Made by a program: the position numbers and the translations under genes
The notes under the pieces: model-generated
Database searches by the model: none
What the model was told of the DNA's origin: nothing
What the model saw: only the letters and a program-made list of their open reading frames with translations
Part shown: positions 35,601 through 42,954 of the stretch, in pieces
Position numbering within the stretch: position 1 is the first letter of the stretch
Layout: every line of letters begins with the position of its first letter
Source: MGIIb-P sp963934015
Lineage (GTDB): Archaea > Thermoplasmatota > Poseidoniia > Poseidoniales > Thalassarchaeaceae
Assembly: GCA_963934015.1 (NCBI GenBank)
Contig: CAWVWT010000006.1
Location: 1-64,000 of the forward strand
Length of the DNA: 64,000 nt
Reading direction: 5' to 3'

Positions 35601-37141
35601 TGGCTGATTCTCAAGTCGTCAATTTGGTGGGTGATGTCGAAGGTGTCTGGTGGGTCGTTCTCGTAATCGATGTTGGAGAAGAACACTATGAAGACGATGA
35701 GAGCAACAATATTCGTTTGTCCAATAACACACTCACAATCGATTCGAACAGTCCACCACCAGCGGGGGAGACATTGCCTGGCTGCGACGATTCTCAGACA
35801 GATGGCAATTTCTCCTCGGATGCTGCTTCGACCCGCTCATCAGCGCACCATCTAGGTGCCAACCCAAATCTCACGTTGGACGGTTGTCTCATGGGTCTTG
35901 ACGAGGTCGATTGGTATGCGATTGTCATTGATGCGGGTAATCAGACCACCTTTGCTCTCAGTGCTGAGGGTGCTCATCTGGAGGTCGCCGTTCTGAATGG
36001 CTCAGCATCCTTGGGTCAAGGAATAGTGGATGATGATGTTCGTTGGATAACAATCTCTGCACTGAATGACGATTCAGAAGGTATGGCATTGCTTTACCAC
36101 ATCCGCGTCACATGGGATCCGGCCAACCCTGGTGGTCCCTATCAGTTGAGATTAGTGACAGCAGATGCCAGTACAGAAACCGATCTGGTCCCCCCTCCAG
36201 CGCCTGAAATCATATCTCTGGATGAATGGATGCATTCGGATGAGATTGTCATTCAGTGGTCTCCTGTCGTTGATAATCTATCCGGGGTATCGCATTATGA
36301 AGTCCGTTGGGCTAGCGGATTGTGGGCCCCTGTGAACGAAAACGAGTTGATTATCAATCTCACGATGTTGATGGATGGCCGCTACTCATTTGAGGTTCGT
36401 GCTATCGATGCGGCTGGTAACGTGGGGCCCGCTGATGCAACATGGATTCGTGTTGACCGACAAGCCCCCATCGTTTCCATTCAGCAAATCGAAGCCAAAC
36501 GTTCCCCTGTATCCAAACTGGTTGTCGAATTGAGTATCGATGATGGAGAAGGAAGTGGGCCATCGATAATTGAATGGTCAGCCGACAATTCAACGTGGTC
36601 AGATTACCCAGAAGATAGCTTGATTCTGTGGGATGATTGGAACAATACCCACCTCTATATTCGAGTAACAGACGGTGCGAATCTTGTGACAATATCTGAA
36701 CTTGAAATCGACATCCCAGCCGAGGAAACGGAATCGGTTGATGATTCAGGAAATGATGAGGAATCCACCCCACAATCGAGTGGAGGTGTCAGTTCGGTGC
36801 TCGCAATTATGGTGGTTTTGGCAATAATCGCTCTCTCGGTTTTCACCGTCATTCTAGCCCTCAAATTGAAGGCACGGCGTGAATTTGAAGAAGAACTTGA
36901 GGATGAATTAGAGGAAGACGATGAAGAGTCTGAATCTCCTGAGCAAATCGAAGAAACGCCAGAGACCTATCACGTCCCAGATCACACCCATCTCATTGGA
37001 GGCGGTGTGTATGATCAATCAACAGGATTTACCGCATACATCGACCCTCAGGGTCGATGGTGGTGGGAGCAAGAAGATGGCTCATTCTACCATGACCCAG
37101 AACTCAATGCCAACGATGCCACGCAGGGTGACCTTCCTTGA
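32672..37141 (+). CDS. Giant CARDB-repeat membrane protein with tryptophan-rich tail
   Basis: 1489 residues. Signal peptide (about 1-27); eight CARDB-type beta-sandwich repeats of about 120 residues starting near 48, 169, 303, 424, 545, 670, 791 and 910 (each with a phrase like LYLSTDSTITTSD and ending ESDENNN); a pre-peptidase-C-terminal-like domain (about 1037-1167); a fibronectin III-like domain (about 1172-1262, with YSFEVRAIDAAGNVGPA); another beta domain; one membrane segment (about 1374-1397); and an acidic tail ending in YIDPQGRWWWEQEDGSFYHD. CARDB domains are cell-adhesion-type modules. Probably a long stalk displaying a binding surface. Its 3' end overlaps the convergent thioesterase gene by 38 bp. 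Confidence 0.87.
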   Translation: MVSSGTLIRIAVMAVLASMILAIVPATDEALLSDSDELMETRGRSGPDLIVDYLSASWSTADAGDTKSISTRIKNDGDSSSGSFRWALYLSTDTTITTSDLQLDDWSQSSISAGSTRSSTKSVTIPSSMTGGYYYVGMIVDINSQVSESDENNNDDYDSGRVHVYELSDLVPRTTSSSCSTPATGTIGDYLDSSISIQYENDVSSSHGQSTGTFYWAMYLSTDSTITTSDTQVGSDQYSSSLSSGSYRTDSLSSSTRLPSSINAGVYYWGYILDVDSDVDEASESNNVRTCDQITLQEDLPDLEATSVSTSSSSATMGDTITVQYRIDNLGTDYSGSFYWKLYLSTDSTITTSDTFVDEFSESSISGGSYRSSYEYNVPIPTGMNTGYHYLGMIADNRDGVNELDETNNIVSSSSRIDIEEPADLVPDSPSGPNSAQAGQQVSISWLIDNDGDDASGWFYWEMYISTDSTITTSDTKLGSTQQASSISGGSYRSGTYSPTLPSNLAQGTYYFGIIADSSSRVNEGDETNNIEVGNSIYITVPDYDLEATSISVDSGYRQVCEGADIYITLTVTNLGTDNAGSHYYEALVSTGNSVSAIYTGTSLGYASGTPNVPSYTHTSMMATLPTSITPGTYYVGLYADYGDYISETDENNNIVASSSAQLTVIDCGPDLEPTSVTGPTSGVRGGTAQVSVQIANAGMEDVTNVDYSIYLSSDSSISGGNDVLIGSDVANSIAQSGSWSGNINLGIPSNLGDGCWYWGIIVDPNDSIAEMDETNNAMPSSGQFCVEQADIVIDSISASENAVSGQSTTVYMNISNSGGSDASSFNVQLVLSLDAQAGTDDTQVDSFRIDPLTSGSTTQVTRTITIPGQHVGQFHWVVIVDTASEVAEDDENNNVAASVAFTISAPAKDLLASWVESPLSAEPGQTVTIHWSAENLGQEALGFDVEIWLSEDRYLGSGDIRLSQSRVPSLLSGSTLADSQVVNLVGDVEGVWWVVLVIDVGEEHYEDDESNNIRLSNNTLTIDSNSPPPAGETLPGCDDSQTDGNFSSDAASTRSSAHHLGANPNLTLDGCLMGLDEVDWYAIVIDAGNQTTFALSAEGAHLEVAVLNGSASLGQGIVDDDVRWITISALNDDSEGMALLYHIRVTWDPANPGGPYQLRLVTADASTETDLVPPPAPEIISLDEWMHSDEIVIQWSPVVDNLSGVSHYEVRWASGLWAPVNENELIINLTMLMDGRYSFEVRAIDAAGNVGPADATWIRVDRQAPIVSIQQIEAKRSPVSKLVVELSIDDGEGSGPSIIEWSADNSTWSDYPEDSLILWDDWNNTHLYIRVTDGANLVTISELEIDIPAEETESVDDSGNDEESTPQSSGGVSSVLAIMVVLAIIALSVFTVILALKLKARREFEEELEDELEEDDEESESPEQIEETPETYHVPDHTHLIGGGVYDQSTGFTAYIDPQGRWWWEQEDGSFYHDPELNANDATQGDLP

Positions 37142-37571
37142 CAGCGACGAACAACCCATCACCCCGAGCACATACTTCACCATCCGCTATCAGTGTCATG
37201 CTAATTTCAACCCGATCCCCATCCAGTGATTCAACTTGGCTTGTGATTTCAAGCGGTACACCATGCGGCGTTGGTCGTCGTAATTTGACGGTATATCGTG
37301 CAGTTACCGTGCAAGGTGGAGCATTGTCGCCACGCTCGGCCATGATAGCCATCGCAGCGGTCCAATTGCCATGGCAGTCGAGTAAAGTACCAATGATTCC
37401 ACCGTTAATCATACCGGGAAATGCTTGATGCGCATCCGATGTTTGGAATGTCATTTTCAAACCATTTTCAATAGGGAATGAGCGAATTTTCAATCCATCA
37501 GTATTTGCCGGTCCACATCCAAAGCAGATACTGTTCGGAGCGTGTCGCTCTTGCACGCTTTCATCTTCCAT
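37104..37571 (-). CDS. PaaI-type hotdog-fold thioesterase
   Basis: 155 residues. The PaaI/4HBT pattern is clear: NSICFGCGPANTDGLKIR at the N-terminus, then HQAFPGMINGGIIGTLLDCHGNW (the helix with the active-site region, GG...D), YTVKLRRPTPHGVPL and CARGDGLFVAVK. It likely hydrolyses an acyl-CoA thioester in the cytosol; the substrate is unknown. Its start lies 47 nt from the hairpin at 37619-37633. The last 38 bases overlap the end of the CARDB protein gene in antisense. Confidence 0.85.
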   Translation of the reverse strand: MEDESVQERHAPNSICFGCGPANTDGLKIRSFPIENGLKMTFQTSDAHQAFPGMINGGIIGTLLDCHGNWTAAMAIMAERGDNAPPCTVTARYTVKLRRPTPHGVPLEITSQVESLDGDRVEISMTLIADGEVCARGDGLFVAVKEGHPAWHRWH

Positions 37572-37618
37572 GATGCCAGCAGGGAATCGACCGCCTTTGA
37601 GGGTTCACTGCGGCAATT

Positions 37619-37633
37619 GACTCCTACGGAGTC
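37619..37633. other. Perfect stem-loop with UACG apex between divergent genes
   Basis: Six-base-pair arms GACTCC / GGAGTC with a TAC loop; in RNA of the plus strand the apex is C(UACG)G, a UNCG-class tetraloop. It lies 47 nt from the thioesterase start and 73 nt from the deacylase start. Confidence 0.6.
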
Positions 37634-37706
37634 CTTTGTACGGTTCCTTCAAAGAGGGGTGCATGAAACGAACAATCACAACCGCTTGAGCGGAGGGGAT
37701 GGTCCC

Positions 37707-39056
37707 ATGCCTGAAAAGGCCAAAAAAAAGAATGATTCACGACCGAAGCGTCCCAAGACACTCAAGGTCAGTAATCAAATTCCCACCAAAAGACGTCAGG
37801 AAATCGAGCGCGCTCTCGATGCCCACGAACCTTCGAGACCCGACTGGGATCGCCTCTCTGGGGCGAAACAGCATCGCTTCTTTGGCAAGAGAATCAAACC
37901 TGGTACGATTCGACAAATTGAATTTCCATTGCTTGATGTCAAGTTGGGTGATTCGTGGCCAACCTCTGTTACCATCATTCATGGACGTCGTCCAGGTCCA
38001 ACGATTACAATCACCGGTGGAGTTCATGGTGACGAAATGGTTGGTCAAGTTGCCGCGAGTTTACTGTCACAGAACGTGTTTACTGGTGCAGGTCGACCCT
38101 TGGATCCTGAAATGATGGCGGGAACAGTTCGTCTGGCTCCAGTCCTGAACCCACCGGGTTTTAATCGTCAACGAAGATACTTTCCAGATGGCCGTGATTT
38201 GAATCGCGAGTTCCCTGGTTCAGAAATGGGCTCAACCACAGGGCGAGTCGCTCATCGTATTCTCAACGAACTCATCAGTGGTTCCGATTTCCTTCTAGAT
38301 TTGCATACAGCGGCTCGAGGCCGTGACAATCTGCCACAAGTTCGAGCTGACCTTGCACATCCATCTAGCAACCGAATTGCTCGTGCATTTGGCATCGAGG
38401 TAATCCTTGATTCTAAAGGTCCGAAGGGGTCGATGCGCAGGGCTGCAGCCTCTCTTGGAATCGGTTCATTGACCTATGAGGGTGGGGGGGCTAATCTTAC
38501 TGATCATGAAGCGGTCCAAATTGCCATTCATGGAGTACTGAATGTACTCAGAAGCCTACATGTTATTCCAGGTAACGCTGCTCGCCCCAAATTCCGTTTG
38601 CTTGCCAGTGGTTCGACATGGGTCCGCGCTGATGAAGGTGGTTTGGTCGACCTCTTTGTGGGCCGAGGTTCATTTGTCAATGCAGGGGACGTTATCGGTA
38701 GAATTGTCGATCCACAAAGGCCATTGGAGAGTGCAGATATTATTGCACCATCTCGTGGGATTTTCATTTGTACAGCAAACAATCCAATCGTAACACCAGG
38801 TACACCTGTTGGCCATTTATTACCTGTGAAACGTGGTGTAAAAATCATTCGTAAGGGTTTGGACAAGAACACAAACCGTCTCATTGTATCAGGTTCGAGT
38901 GGAGAGCCAATTTGGCGAGAAGACTTTGAGGTTGAAGAAATTATGATCGAAGGTGAATGGTCTGGTGGAGGTGTCGATGCAGAATGGCAACGCGATTGGC
39001 CTAAACTTTCTGAACAAGAACATGTCGAAGCATCTGAAGAAGAGGATGCTGACTGA
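37707..39056 (+). CDS. Succinylglutamate desuccinylase/aspartoacylase-family protein
   Basis: 449 residues from ATG 37707. After a basic N-terminus (PEKAKKKNDSRPKRPKTLK) comes the M14-like deacylase domain: GGVHGDEMVGQVAA carries the zinc-binding HxxE, DLNREFPGSEMGSTTGR the substrate-binding Asn-Arg, and LLDLHTAARGRDNLPQ the third ligand His. The C-terminal beta part has GGLVDLFVGRGSFVNAGDVIG. Family members remove acyl groups from amino acids or deglycylate/cut modified peptides; the substrate here is open. The longer ORF from 37542 would pass through the hairpin and into the neighbouring promoter region. A GGAGGGGA run lies 5-12 nt upstream of the ATG. Confidence 0.82.
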   Translation: MPEKAKKKNDSRPKRPKTLKVSNQIPTKRRQEIERALDAHEPSRPDWDRLSGAKQHRFFGKRIKPGTIRQIEFPLLDVKLGDSWPTSVTIIHGRRPGPTITITGGVHGDEMVGQVAASLLSQNVFTGAGRPLDPEMMAGTVRLAPVLNPPGFNRQRRYFPDGRDLNREFPGSEMGSTTGRVAHRILNELISGSDFLLDLHTAARGRDNLPQVRADLAHPSSNRIARAFGIEVILDSKGPKGSMRRAAASLGIGSLTYEGGGANLTDHEAVQIAIHGVLNVLRSLHVIPGNAARPKFRLLASGSTWVRADEGGLVDLFVGRGSFVNAGDVIGRIVDPQRPLESADIIAPSRGIFICTANNPIVTPGTPVGHLLPVKRGVKIIRKGLDKNTNRLIVSGSSGEPIWREDFEVEEIMIEGEWSGGGVDAEWQRDWPKLSEQEHVEASEEEDAD

Positions 39057-39087
39057 TTCAGGGTAATTGTAGACAGAGGTGCAGGTT

Positions 39088-40113
39088 ATGTCAGAAGGTC
39101 GTAATTGGCGCCGTCTTCACCATCTACCATTTGCACTATTTGTGCTCACCATGGTAGCAGTTGCATTGGGTGGTGCGGTTCGCATTCATGATGCAGGTGT
39201 ATCTTGTCCAGATTGGCCACAGTGTTTTGGTACATGGGGCTTCGATTTATCACACGAAGAACAAGCGGAATGGTGGGCTGAAAACCCAGAAGAAATCAAA
39301 ACAGATGAAGATAAAATCACATACGAAACTTGGGAAATTTTTCTTGAATGGATTCATCGTTTTGTCACCGGAATGATTCTTGGCCCCCTCTGTATTCTAC
39401 AATGGTACCTTGCCTTTAGACGCAAAGCGACAATGCCAGGGGTATACAGGGCCTCTACAATCGCCTTGGCTCTCGTCGTCGTCCAAGGTGCAATGGGGAT
39501 GCTCACAGTCATGTATGACAACATAGCTTGGTCTGTCGCTGCTCATTTGACACTCGCGATGGCATTGGCCCTGTCGCTATTGTGGGCATGGGTTCGTTGG
39601 ATGGATGCTGAGGGTGAATTGCCACAATGGATGCAATTAGATCCTGAGGACACCATTCGTTTTCGTCCACGGCTGTATGACCTCACCTTATCCACTCTAG
39701 TGGTTCTTATTGTCGGTGCCTTTGTTTCAACCTCTGAGGGGCAGAACGCCGCATGCGGCGTCGGTACATTCTCTGCTTGGCCATTGTGTGGTGGTAATCT
39801 CTTCGGCTCCCTCGTTGACAATATCCAGTTCGGGCATCGTCTTGTAGTTGTGATTGTTGGTTGTTGGCTGGTTTGGAATACCCTCGGGATGGAACGCGGA
39901 ACCATCCGTAAACTGCTACATTCTTGTATTGGTCTATATTTCCTCAATATCGTCCTTGGTGGTGCATATGTTCTCACTTGGAATGGTACGTTTATCGAGA
40001 TTCTATCTCTGCTGCATTTGCTCCTAGGGACTATCTCTTTCCTTTGCATTGGCTTCGCTGCCTTGCTTGCTCGAAATACGACCCTATCACCGACTTTGGC
40101 TGAACAGGAGTGA
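39088..40113 (+). CDS. ctaA: Heme A synthase (CtaA/COX15)
   Basis: 341-residue polytopic membrane enzyme that oxidises the C8 methyl of heme O to make heme A for aa3-type oxidases. Conserved features: GGAVRIHDAGVSCPDWPQCFG near the N-terminus (glycine/arginine motif plus Cys pair), and four membrane His residues of the two heme sites in WIHRFVTG, AAHLTLA, FGHRLVVV and LLHLLLG; a second Cys pair in ACGVGTFSAWPLCGG. An insert (about residues 48-80, DLSHEEQAEWWAENPEEIK) is acidic. ATG 39088 is preferred over GTG 39079; GAGGTG upstream serves as ribosome site. With ctaB at 40508 it implies aerobic respiration with a heme A oxidase, though no oxidase gene is in the window. Confidence 0.93.
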   Translation: MSEGRNWRRLHHLPFALFVLTMVAVALGGAVRIHDAGVSCPDWPQCFGTWGFDLSHEEQAEWWAENPEEIKTDEDKITYETWEIFLEWIHRFVTGMILGPLCILQWYLAFRRKATMPGVYRASTIALALVVVQGAMGMLTVMYDNIAWSVAAHLTLAMALALSLLWAWVRWMDAEGELPQWMQLDPEDTIRFRPRLYDLTLSTLVVLIVGAFVSTSEGQNAACGVGTFSAWPLCGGNLFGSLVDNIQFGHRLVVVIVGCWLVWNTLGMERGTIRKLLHSCIGLYFLNIVLGGAYVLTWNGTFIEILSLLHLLLGTISFLCIGFAALLARNTTLSPTLAEQE

Positions 40114-40119
40114 GTTCGA

Positions 40120-40134
40120 AGCCCCTACGGGGCT
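40120..40134 (+). other. Perfect stem-loop with UACG apex after ctaA
   Basis: Six-base-pair arms AGCCCC / GGGGCT with TAC loop; the RNA apex is C(UACG)G. It lies 6 nt after the ctaA stop and 64 nt before the rpoK ATG; the intervening 40135-40198 is GC-rich with further weak inverted repeats (CCCG...CGGG). A role at the end of ctaA is equally possible. Confidence 0.55.
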
Positions 40135-40198
40135 CCCGATGGGCTTATGACACCCGGGCAAGTCGCCGAGTCGCAGCGAACCGCTGTTAGTGATTTTC

Positions 40199-40453
40199 AT
40201 GGTTGAAGCAATACGACCCCACACCCGCTTTGAGAAGGCCCGAATTATCGGTGCCCGAGCCCTACAAATTAGCATGGGAGCTCCACTCTATGTGAGTGAG
40301 CAGAAACTTCGTGATGAATTCACTGAAGAGTTGCAAGCACTCTATGGTGTTGAAGAGGCGAAGGTACGCTTCGTTCTCGATCCACTCAAGATTGCGCTTT
40401 ACGAATATGAGCACTCATTAATCCCCATTGACGTCGATCCTCACGAAGATTGA
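40199..40453 (+). CDS. rpoK: DNA-directed RNA polymerase subunit K
   Basis: 84-residue homologue of eukaryotic RPB6 and bacterial omega, needed for assembly and stability of RNA polymerase. The hallmark is RPHTRFEKARIIGARALQIS followed by MGAP; the C-terminus has the acidic EEAKVRFVLDPLKIALYEYE region. ATG 40199 is used rather than GTG 40190. It is placed between ctaA and ctaB on the same strand, away from the ribosomal-protein genes that usually accompany it, and is flanked by hairpins on both sides. Confidence 0.93.
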   Translation: MVEAIRPHTRFEKARIIGARALQISMGAPLYVSEQKLRDEFTEELQALYGVEEAKVRFVLDPLKIALYEYEHSLIPIDVDPHED

Positions 40454-40465
40454 TTGTATTATTGG

Positions 40466-40484
40466 GACGCCCTGTAAGGGCGTC
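40466..40484 (+). other. Perfect stem-loop upstream of ctaB
   Basis: Eight-base-pair arms GACGCCCT / AGGGCGTC with a GTA loop, 12 nt after the rpoK stop and 23 nt before the ctaB ATG. Confidence 0.7.
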
Positions 40485-40507
40485 ATTGATAGATTGCTTC
40501 TGCCCCC

Positions 40508-41596
40508 ATGGTGTCTATGGAGGCGGCAGTGGGACCTACAACAGCTACCTTTTCCGATTGGTTTCACCTCATGAAACCAGGTGTATTGGCATTGCTACAA
40601 GTGACAGCAATGTGTACCATCCTAATCCACGATTTGATAGCCTGGAATGCTGCAGGGCGCCTCGATTTTGATTTATTGAATACACTTGAAACAATGGGTA
40701 TTGTATTCGTTGGCGGATACCTTACCGCTGGCGGAGCCCACACGTTCAACAATGTTTTAGATCGAGATATCGATCCCCAAATGAGACGCACAGAAAAAAG
40801 AGCCATTGCCAGAGGCGCTATTTCTCCAAAAGCAGGATTGGTTTGGGCGATATTTCTGTCCGTATCAGGGACCCTCTGGCTCATCAAATTCGCCAATGAA
40901 GTCGCAGCATTTTGGGCTGCTTTCAGTATCTTGTTTTATGTTTTCATTTACACACTATGGTTGAAGCGTACGAGCGTTCAAAATATTGTTATTGGCGGTA
41001 TTGCAGGGGCAACCCCACCATTGGTTGGGTGGGCCGCTGCTATGGGTGATGCCGTATCTATTGCAAATCCTTTTGATTTGGGTAGCGCTTTACCTTGGCT
41101 CATGTTCTCATTGATTTTCTTCTGGACCCCTCCACATTTTTGGGCCCTTGCATTGTATCGTAGTGACCAGTACAAAGAAGCTGGAATACCGATGATGCCA
41201 TGGGTCCATGGACCGCAACGAACTATGGTTGAGATGCGTGTTTATGCTCTCATCCTAATTGGGATTGCAGCGATGCCTTGGTTGAACCCTGCAGAGGTTG
41301 GGGAACTTGCCGCTTACATTTACACACTCATCGTACTGGTTCTTGGGATTTGGTATAATCAATCAGTAATTTCAATCGATATTCATGAGCCTAGAGATGC
41401 CGATGGGCGAATTCCATCTGCTGCTCGTTCGTTTTTTGTATCCATATCTTACTTGGGGTTGATGTTTGTCTCACTGGTTAGTGTCTTGTTCAGTCCAGAG
41501 TTGACAATTTTATTCCTTGTTTTGATAATGCTCAAAGTTATCTCAAAGAAAAACCGGAAAATACCGGTTTCCGTACCCTCTGTGGCGTCGGATTGA
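40508..41596 (+). CDS. ctaB: Protoheme IX farnesyltransferase (heme O synthase)
   Basis: 362-residue UbiA-family membrane enzyme that farnesylates heme B to heme O, the step before CtaA. First Asp-rich motif: NNVLDRDIDPQMRRTEKRA (about residues 82-100); second region: YRSDQYKEAGIPMMPWVHG. Around eight or nine membrane segments are visible. Length is typical for archaeal and bacterial CtaB plus a short hydrophilic N-terminus. An alternative ATG lies three codons in. ctaA, rpoK and ctaB are on one strand within 2.5 kb; each gap holds a hairpin, so separate transcripts are possible. Confidence 0.94.
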   Translation: MVSMEAAVGPTTATFSDWFHLMKPGVLALLQVTAMCTILIHDLIAWNAAGRLDFDLLNTLETMGIVFVGGYLTAGGAHTFNNVLDRDIDPQMRRTEKRAIARGAISPKAGLVWAIFLSVSGTLWLIKFANEVAAFWAAFSILFYVFIYTLWLKRTSVQNIVIGGIAGATPPLVGWAAAMGDAVSIANPFDLGSALPWLMFSLIFFWTPPHFWALALYRSDQYKEAGIPMMPWVHGPQRTMVEMRVYALILIGIAAMPWLNPAEVGELAAYIYTLIVLVLGIWYNQSVISIDIHEPRDADGRIPSAARSFFVSISYLGLMFVSLVSVLFSPELTILFLVLIMLKVISKKNRKIPVSVPSVASD

Positions 41597-41603
41597 TACA
41601 CCC

Positions 41604-41623
41604 CACCACCCCTTCGGGTGGTG
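41604..41623 (+). other. Perfect stem-loop upstream of the LeuA-family gene
   Basis: Eight-base-pair arms CACCACCC / GGGTGGTG with a CTTC loop, 7 nt after the ctaB stop and 24 nt before the chosen ATG. Confidence 0.7.
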
Positions 41624-41647
41624 CACGTCGTGCGAGTGGTGGAACCA

Positions 41648-42904
41648 ATGCAGGAAAGCGACCTGATTTTTGACTGGAACATCGTCAATTATGAATTCAA
41701 TCGAAATGCTGCCAATCACCCACATGAAATCTGGTTTGATGATGAAACATTGCGGGATGGTTTGCAGAGCCCAAGTGCACGCAACCCTACAATTGAAGAA
41801 AAGATTGAGTTATTGTCTTACATGGAGCGCCTCGGCGTGCAGAAAGTCGATCTTGGCCTCCCAGGTGCGGGCCCATTCCATGTCAAGCATATCGATTCTA
41901 TGCTATCACATATTGTCGATAACGATTACAGTATTCGGCCGGGTTGTGCGGTTCGAACAGTGGTTTCAGACATTGAACCCCTTGTCGATTTACAAGCCAA
42001 GCACGAAATAAAAATTCAGGCAAGTGCATTCCTCGGCACCAGTCCCATTCGCCAATATGCAGAAAATTGGACCATGGAACGGATTCTCAGTACTGCGGAG
42101 AAAGCAGTTTCATTCGCGGTTGACAATGACATTCCTGTGATGTTTGTCACCGAGGATACGACACGATCAAAACCAGAGGAAATCAAGGAAGTTTACACTC
42201 GGGCGATTGAACTGGGTGCGGATCGAATCTGTGTTTGTGACACCTGTGGCCACGTAACACCAAACGGTGTCAAGCAACTCCTAACCTATATCCAAGAGGA
42301 GGTTATTCCGGACGCTGGTGTCAAACGTCGTGACATTGAAGTCAATTGGCACGGACATCAAGATAGGGGTCTCGGTGTTGCCAATAATCTGGCTGCGGCG
42401 GAAGCTGGTGCGGATGTCATCCACGGAACCGCACTGGGGGTTGGTGAACGTGCGGGTAATGCACCGTTGGACCAAACACTCGTCAATCTAAGTTTGATGG
42501 GTGTTATTGAGAATGATTTGACCTTACTCAATGAATACATGCAAAAAGCACACGAATACGTCGAAGTTGCATTGCCAAGAAATTATCCTGTCTTCGGAGA
42601 AGACGCCTTTGAAACAGGTACAGGCGTACATGCCAGTGCAGTAATCAAGGCGATGAAGAAAGGAAATCATTGGCTCGCAGACCGTGTTTATTCAGGGGTA
42701 CCTGCACAAGATTATGGTTTACAACAAATCATCAGAATTGGGCATATGAGTGGTCGTTCAAACATCGTTTGGTGGCTTGAACAACACGGACACGAAGTAA
42801 GCGATGAATTGGTTGCTCATCTGTTTGAAATTGCCAAGAGCCAACGTCGTTTAATGCCAGATTCGGAAGTAGAATCTGCGGTGCAAGAGTTCCTGTCTAA
42901 TTGA
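41648..42904 (+). CDS. LeuA-family synthase (2-isopropylmalate/homocitrate synthase-like)
   Basis: 418-residue TIM-barrel enzyme of the HMGL-like family, condensing acetyl-CoA with a 2-oxoacid. The metal and substrate motifs are FDDETLRDGLQSPSA at the N-terminus and VNWHGHQDRGLGVANNLAAA with GTALGVGERAGNAPLD. It lacks the C-terminal regulatory (LeuA dimer) domain of full-length 2-isopropylmalate synthases (about 500 residues), so feedback control by leucine is not expected; homocitrate, citramalate or related synthase activities remain possible. Start: ATG 41648, with GGTGG upstream; the GTG at 41618 lies inside the hairpin. No other leucine genes are nearby. Confidence 0.82.
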   Translation: MQESDLIFDWNIVNYEFNRNAANHPHEIWFDDETLRDGLQSPSARNPTIEEKIELLSYMERLGVQKVDLGLPGAGPFHVKHIDSMLSHIVDNDYSIRPGCAVRTVVSDIEPLVDLQAKHEIKIQASAFLGTSPIRQYAENWTMERILSTAEKAVSFAVDNDIPVMFVTEDTTRSKPEEIKEVYTRAIELGADRICVCDTCGHVTPNGVKQLLTYIQEEVIPDAGVKRRDIEVNWHGHQDRGLGVANNLAAAEAGADVIHGTALGVGERAGNAPLDQTLVNLSLMGVIENDLTLLNEYMQKAHEYVEVALPRNYPVFGEDAFETGTGVHASAVIKAMKKGNHWLADRVYSGVPAQDYGLQQIIRIGHMSGRSNIVWWLEQHGHEVSDELVAHLFEIAKSQRRLMPDSEVESAVQEFLSN

Positions 42905-42933
42905 ACGACATAAACATGGTTTCAATAACCAAG

Positions 42934-42954
42934 TCATGGCCCTATAGGCCATGA
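42934..42954 (+). other. Perfect stem-loop containing the subtilase start codon
   Basis: Eight-base-pair arms TCATGGCC / GGCCATGA with a CTATA loop. The ATG at 42951-42953 is part of the 3' arm, so folded RNA would hide the start codon. Confidence 0.7.

Noticed and set aside
3322..42954. Start-associated hairpins as ordinary intrinsic terminators of the upstream gene
   Set aside because: Five of them lie in divergent gaps, there is no T-run after the stems, and convergent gaps lack short-loop hairpins; for the tandem cases at 16284 and 40120 a terminator role stays possible.
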